Assembly: GCF_049959315.1 (NCBI RefSeq)
Contig: NZ_CP188201.1
Source of the DNA: Serratia proteamaculans_D
GTDB lineage: Bacteria; Pseudomonadota; Gammaproteobacteria; Enterobacterales; Enterobacteriaceae
Strand: one strand, 5' to 3'
Length of the DNA: 64,000 nt
The notes beneath the pieces are model-generated. The model worked only from the letters and a program-made list of their open reading frames with translations, was not told the origin of the DNA and did not search any database. A program made the position numbers and the translations under genes. Positions 60,512 through 64,000 of this stretch are shown piece after piece. Each line of letters begins with the position of its first letter. Position 1 is the stretch's first letter.

Positions 60512-60619
60512 TCAGCTGAAATACCAGACGGCGATAATAAAGATAGCAATCACCACCACTGCCAGCACCTTTAACAAGGCGCTGAAAGTGTCATCGGAAT
60601 TTTGGTCGTCATGCTTCAT
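60512..60619 (-). CDS. Mini membrane protein 3 (35 residues)
   Basis: Reads MKHDDQNSDDTFSALLKVL..., an acidic N-terminus followed by a single hydrophobic helix ending WYFS. A GGCGGC-type site precedes the ATG. First gene of the three in transcription order, with 21 bases to the next one. No family recognised. Confidence 0.55.
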   Translation of the reverse strand: MKHDDQNSDDTFSALLKVLAVVVIAIFIIAVWYFS

Positions 60620-60819
60620 TTTGCCGCCTGGCTGATAGCCATGGAGTGAATTGCGTTCACAGTATGCCTGTTGTCCCGACATAGGCACAGGGATTTACCG
60701 TAAATTGCCTGTAAAGCTGCGGGATTAGAAGATTGAGGGTGAATTCGGCAGGTGCAGGCAGCGGGGAATACGTTGTACTATTCTGTCTGCACAATGATTC
60801 ATTCAATAAAGGTATGGCA

Positions 60820-61212
60820 ATGGCGAACGAAATTCCGAAGAAATATGAAAACACCGAACGTTGGGCGTTTGGCAACACCGAGCAACAGGCCGATGAAGTG
60901 GTCAAACTGATCCTCAACGGCACCAAAACGGCCACCTGCGCCAATCTTGACGGTGAAGGCATCCCACTGGCCGGTGATGTGTTTGTGGTGGTTGATGGCA
61001 AAGGCAACCCGGTGTGTGCGGTAGAGCTGACGTCGGTCGAGATGAAAACCTACGATCAGGTTGATGAAGCCCATGCTTTTGCTGAAGGCGAGGGTGACCG
61101 TTCCCTGGCCTACTGGCGCAAAGAGCTGCAGAGCTTCTTCGAAGAATATGAGCTGTTCTCACCGGATATGACGCTGGTGCTGATGAATTTCAAAGTGGCA
61201 GAGACTTTCTGA
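60820..61212 (+). CDS. ASCH-domain protein
   Basis: A 130-residue ASCH protein. The family core GTKTATCANLDGEG (the KTAT motif), GDVFVVVDGKGNPVCAVELTSVE and the late GDRSLAYWRKEL are clear. ASCH domains bind RNA or modified nucleosides; some relatives are amidohydrolases or nucleases, so function here is open. I prefer the ATG at 60820, seven bases after AAAGG, to the one six bases earlier. The next gene begins two bases after the stop. Confidence 0.85.
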   Translation: MANEIPKKYENTERWAFGNTEQQADEVVKLILNGTKTATCANLDGEGIPLAGDVFVVVDGKGNPVCAVELTSVEMKTYDQVDEAHAFAEGEGDRSLAYWRKELQSFFEEYELFSPDMTLVLMNFKVAETF

Positions 61213-61213
61213 T

Positions 61214-61816
61214 TTGACCTCCTCTGTCCCTTACGTCTGTCAATGGGCGACGCCCGAACTGGCGGCTGCGCTGATTGCCGGTCGAGCGACGCTGGCGGAC
61301 GATGCCAACTGGGCGCTCAGTGGCGCACGCGATCGGGCGGAATATATCGAGTGGGCCAATCACGTCTGTGGCATGGCCTGTCTGAAAATGGTGCTGACCC
61401 ATCGCGACGGGGACGCACCACCACTGCTGGAGCTGGCACGCCGCAGTCTGCCCTACGGCGCTTACGTACGTGAAGGTGAGCGTATCAAAGGGCTGATTTA
61501 CGCGCCATTTGTCGACTATGTGCGTGAGCAGTTTGCCCTAGAGGCAGAGGTGCGGGTCGGTGTTGAGGTAGAAGCATTGCCTCAGTTACTGGCGCAGCGG
61601 CGTTATTTTATCGCCTCGGTGCATCCCGGCATTCGCCGGCCCGAGCAGACGCCGCCGCAGCGGGGTGGCCATCTGGTGTTGGTTACCGCCGTTGAGGGCG
61701 ATGGTGTGACCTTTCACAATCCTTCCGGTGACAGCCCGGCTACGCGCCAACAGGTGACCTTGCCGCTGGATAGCTTTGGCCGTTTCTTCGCCGGTCGCGG
61801 TATTGCCATCACATAA
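61214..61816 (+). CDS. C39-like cysteine peptidase family protein
   Basis: A 200-residue papain-fold protein starting at a TTG. The CGMACLKMVL segment carries the likely nucleophile Cys52, GGHLVLVTAV the His and FHNPSG the Asn, in the order of the C39-like family. No signal peptide or transporter domain. It follows the ASCH gene by one base, suggesting coupled translation. Substrate unknown. Confidence 0.72.
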   Translation: MTSSVPYVCQWATPELAAALIAGRATLADDANWALSGARDRAEYIEWANHVCGMACLKMVLTHRDGDAPPLLELARRSLPYGAYVREGERIKGLIYAPFVDYVREQFALEAEVRVGVEVEALPQLLAQRRYFIASVHPGIRRPEQTPPQRGGHLVLVTAVEGDGVTFHNPSGDSPATRQQVTLPLDSFGRFFAGRGIAIT

Positions 61817-61819
61817 AAA

Positions 61820-61853
61820 AACGCGCCGTGTTCCTGAGGGGACACCGCGCGTT
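61820..61853 (-). terminator. Terminator of yebV
   Basis: Twelve-base stem with one mismatch (AACGCGCGGTGT / ACACGGCGCGTT on the minus strand), loop of ten, followed by seven T residues on the minus strand. It also lies directly after the plus-strand peptidase gene. Confidence 0.85.
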
Positions 61854-61870
61854 CTTCAGTTTTTCACCGT

Positions 61871-62110
61871 TCATTCTAAACGCATCACCCAGGCATCGCT
61901 TTGCCGATCGTAATGTTGCTTATACAGCAGCGATTGCTTGCCATCGAGTATCGCCGGAATGCTGGTGTGCTCATCCCAACCGTCTAACTGCATGCACAGA
62001 TCGGGATCCGACTTGCAAGGGATCGCCAGCGTGCTGGCCTGCTCGGGCGAGGAGGACAAATGCGCATCATCAACCTCGAAACTGCCTATTTTTACCACGG
62101 TTTTGCCCAT
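61871..62110 (-). CDS. yebV: YebV (DUF1480) small protein
   Basis: A 79-residue soluble protein. VVKIGSFEVDDAHL, TLAIPCKSDPDLCMQLDGWD and QSDAWVMRLE match E. coli YebV along its entire length. Its function is not known to me. AAGGAG precedes the ATG at 62110; the longer frame to 62389 is not a gene. It is monocistronic with a strong terminator. Confidence 0.93.
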   Translation of the reverse strand: MGKTVVKIGSFEVDDAHLSSSPEQASTLAIPCKSDPDLCMQLDGWDEHTSIPAILDGKQSLLYKQHYDRQSDAWVMRLE

Positions 62111-62247
62111 TGGAACTCCTTGCTTGATGTTCTGGTATGAGGTGTGACCAGTTGAGGCCGTCATCATCAGCATAGTCAAATGAGCAAAAAATGCCACATA
62201 AAAAACACAAACTGGCAACATTGGCGATCCGTGGCTAGCGGCTGAGC

Positions 62248-63180
62248 TTAATACTCCACCACAAAACTGATGTTGTCCTGATAGGTACCGACCGGTACTT
62301 CGGTTTGCGCCGGGTTGATTTGCGCCAGGTAAGGAATGCTTTGTGCCAGCCCGGTACCCGCCCCGGCTTGTTTGTTGGTGCTGTTCCACACCGTGGTGCT
62401 GTTGGGCAGGTAAATTTGGTACTGCATATAGTTGCTGGTGCCGCTTTTCATGCGTCGCCAGCCGGTCACCGGGTTATTGCCGTCGGTAAAGTAGGTGTTG
62501 TAGCCCTCGGTTTTGGTGCAGGTGAGGGTGATGCTCTGGTTCACCGGGTTAAACTGCCCGACCAGCGCCATGCTGCCAAAGTTGACGTTCTGCGCGGTGC
62601 CGAACAGGCAGTCTTTGGTTAGCGTCAGGCTGATCGTCACGGTACTGGGTTTATTGGTGCCATCCCACCAAATGCACAACCCGATTAGACCCAGGCCGCA
62701 AATATGGTAGTTCCATACCAGGTTGACGGTATCGGTATAGGTGCCGGAGCGGACGTTAGCGCCGGCGGTGGTCTTGATATACAGCGGAAAGTTGACGTTT
62801 GGGGAGATAAGGATCAGCGTCAACAGGTTCAATGAACTGTAATCGATGGTTTGCCCGACGCTATAGGGATATTGGTAATTCGCATCGGGGTAAATCAGGT
62901 AGGGAATGGTATCGCCGGAACCGTCGGTATTGGCCAGCAGCATATTGTGCGTGGTGGAGTTAATCTTCACCGTTACGGTATTTTGCGTCAGCAATGACAG
63001 GCCAAGGCCGCTGCAGTTGAGTCCGGCAGTGCCCTGCGCGCTGAGCGAGCCATTATAAACCGCGAAAGTACTGCTGCCTGGCAAGGTGACGCTGCCGTTG
63101 GCGGTAACGCAGTCGGCCAGCGCCTGTCGGCCGATGAGCAGCAGCAGCGCCAGTAATAACGCTTTGGATCCACTAATCAT
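62248..63180 (-). CDS. Csu/spore-coat-U fimbrial tip-type protein
   Basis: A 310-residue exported protein with a signal peptide (ISGSKALLLALLLLIGRQALA, cleavage near residue 22). Two spore-coat-protein-U domains follow, about residues 24-175 and 185-310, each starting with a Cys-containing strand. The last residues (GTYQDNISFVVEY) form a donor-type strand. In archaic chaperone-usher (Csu) pili the two-domain subunit sits at the tip (CsuE). GGAG precedes the start at 63180. It lies just after the usher gene. Confidence 0.82.
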   Translation of the reverse strand: MISGSKALLLALLLLIGRQALADCVTANGSVTLPGSSTFAVYNGSLSAQGTAGLNCSGLGLSLLTQNTVTVKINSTTHNMLLANTDGSGDTIPYLIYPDANYQYPYSVGQTIDYSSLNLLTLILISPNVNFPLYIKTTAGANVRSGTYTDTVNLVWNYHICGLGLIGLCIWWDGTNKPSTVTISLTLTKDCLFGTAQNVNFGSMALVGQFNPVNQSITLTCTKTEGYNTYFTDGNNPVTGWRRMKSGTSNYMQYQIYLPNSTTVWNSTNKQAGAGTGLAQSIPYLAQINPAQTEVPVGTYQDNISFVVEY

Positions 63181-63198
63181 ATTTTTCTCCATCATCAA

Positions 63199-64000
63199 TT
63201 ACTGGCAAACAATGGGGCCGATGCTTTGGATCCCCTGGGTTTTGGTCAGGCTAAATTGCGCCTGACAGGGGGCGCTGCCGTCGGCCGGAATGACGCTCAG
63301 GCGGTTTTGCCGTTGTACCGGATCCACATAGACCATGCCGTCCCAGCCGACATAGCTTTGCTGGTTGCTACCGATAACCGCGACTTCGCTGCCGTTGGCC
63401 AGAGGTTTCCCTTGCGCATCCACCAGTTTGATGTCGGCGGCGGAGATCTGTTGGACAGGGAAATCGACCAGGAAGCCGCTGTGATCGCGGATCGCCACGG
63501 TTTTCTCCACGCTGGGAACCGCCACGTCCGCCGGCAGATTGAGCGGGTCGATTTGGAATTTGGCGTGGTAATAGGAGGTAACGGTCGGCACCAGCAGATA
63601 GCCTTTGGCGTTGGTCACGCCGATTAATTGATTTTCATAGCGTACCGGAATGTCCGGATAGCCGTCGGTAGAGATCAGAGCAAAAGCATCGTTGATGGTG
63701 TTGGTGGCATACAGATCGCCTTGCATCGCCACCAGCGAGCCACTGACTTCTCCCCAGCGGGTGTAATCATCGCTGTTGCCGTACATCCCGCCGCGGGCTT
63801 CGAGCAGGCGGGTGCGCCAGGTGATATCGGCCTGGGTATAGCTTTCACTGCTTTGCCCATCGGCATAGGCCAGGTTCCAGCCCAAACCGCCGTCGGTCGG
63901 CGCGGCGCGGCTGTAGCTGACGCGTTGATTCCAGCGGTTTTCATTGTCACGTGAGGCGCTGACGCTGGCGGTACCCCAACTGTCGAACGGGATAGACAGT
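63199..64000 (-). CDS. Csu-type outer-membrane usher, C-terminal part
   Basis: The frame is open from the right edge to a stop at 63199, about 267 residues. It shows usher features: alternating beta-barrel strands (NRWNQRVSYSRAAP, GWNLAYADG), a plug/middle region segment with GYLLVPTVTSYYHAKFQIDP, and the C-terminal domain with GKPLANGSEVAVIG and a conserved Cys pair (APCQAQF ... IVCQ). It exports pilus subunits across the outer membrane. An ATG-like start near 63885 is internal; the true start is beyond the window. Confidence 0.9.
   Translation of the reverse strand, partial: LSIPFDSWGTASVSASRDNENRWNQRVSYSRAAPTDGGLGWNLAYADGQSSESYTQADITWRTRLLEARGGMYGNSDDYTRWGEVSGSLVAMQGDLYATNTINDAFALISTDGYPDIPVRYENQLIGVTNAKGYLLVPTVTSYYHAKFQIDPLNLPADVAVPSVEKTVAIRDHSGFLVDFPVQQISAADIKLVDAQGKPLANGSEVAVIGSNQQSYVGWDGMVYVDPVQRQNRLSVIPADGSAPCQAQFSLTKTQGIQSIGPIVCQ

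Noticed and set aside
61871..62389. 172-codon form of the yebV frame
   Set aside because: Only the last 79 codons match the family; AAGGAG stands before the ATG at 62110 and the extra N-terminus is not protein-like.

Overview
The window looks like chromosomal DNA of a Serratia or close relative (Enterobacterales). The evidence is an E. coli-like gene stock (rha, puu, tsx, pckA, yddG, yebV) combined with a serralysin-type RTX metalloprotease, a chromosomal qnrB-like gene, a csc sucrose operon, a type II Hut branch and a Csu-type fimbrial operon. There are no rRNA or tRNA genes, no CRISPR array and no prophage. The only mobile element seen is a lone tnpB unit of the IS200/IS605 superfamily.

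Layout, left to right. 0-1.4 kb: end of the rhamnose operon (rhaA partial, rhaD, rhaM). 1.4-5.8 kb: small housekeeping and stress genes, including a qnr gene behind a perfect LexA box and a cold-shock gene with a cold-box leader, then a short-chain dehydrogenase. 5.8-13.3 kb: a complete Puu putrescine-utilisation cluster (puuBCRD facing puuA-puuP). 13.5-19.4 kb: exporter YddG, nucleoside porin Tsx, a CigR-like protein, a secreted chorismate mutase and a D-aminopeptidase-like hydrolase. 19.6-24.7 kb: hutG-hutI and hutC, with hutF-hutD opposite, carrying two TGTATATACA operators; canonical hutH and hutU are not here. 24.7-28.6 kb: cscR, cscA, cscB with two identical operators. 28.7-34.0 kb: an MFS transporter, a three-subunit FAD/cytochrome c periplasmic dehydrogenase and a GlcG/HbpS-like protein. 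34.2-44.2 kb: a gallate catabolic island (galT, galA, a LigI-like lactonase, a type II dehydroquinase, galR, galB, galC, galD, an NAD-linked dehydrogenase), split near one end by the tnpB element.

44.4-54.2 kb is the most interesting part. It encodes a histidine-ammonia-lyase-fold protein that lacks the MIO-forming Ala-Ser-Gly and has a signal peptide, a ProP-like transporter, a urocanase homologue with the active-site Cys replaced by Ala, a DUF917/S-Me-THD protein, a LysR regulator, a cyclic amidohydrolase and an M20 carbamoylase. Read together they spell a route from a thio- or S-methylthio-imidazole betaine (ergothioneine type) to glutamate: elimination of trimethylamine, hydration, desulfuration, hydantoin opening and decarbamoylation. 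The same 16-bp LysR-type box lies before both transcription units in the same orientation. This assignment is inference from family membership and context.

54.3-64 kb: pckA, a 2-hydroxycarboxylate transporter, serralysin, a run of very small genes including three consecutive mini membrane proteins, an ASCH protein, a C39-like peptidase, yebV, and the start of a Csu/spore-coat-U fimbrial operon whose usher runs off the window. A palindromic intergenic repeat occurs three times (13.3, 25.8 and 54.2 kb).
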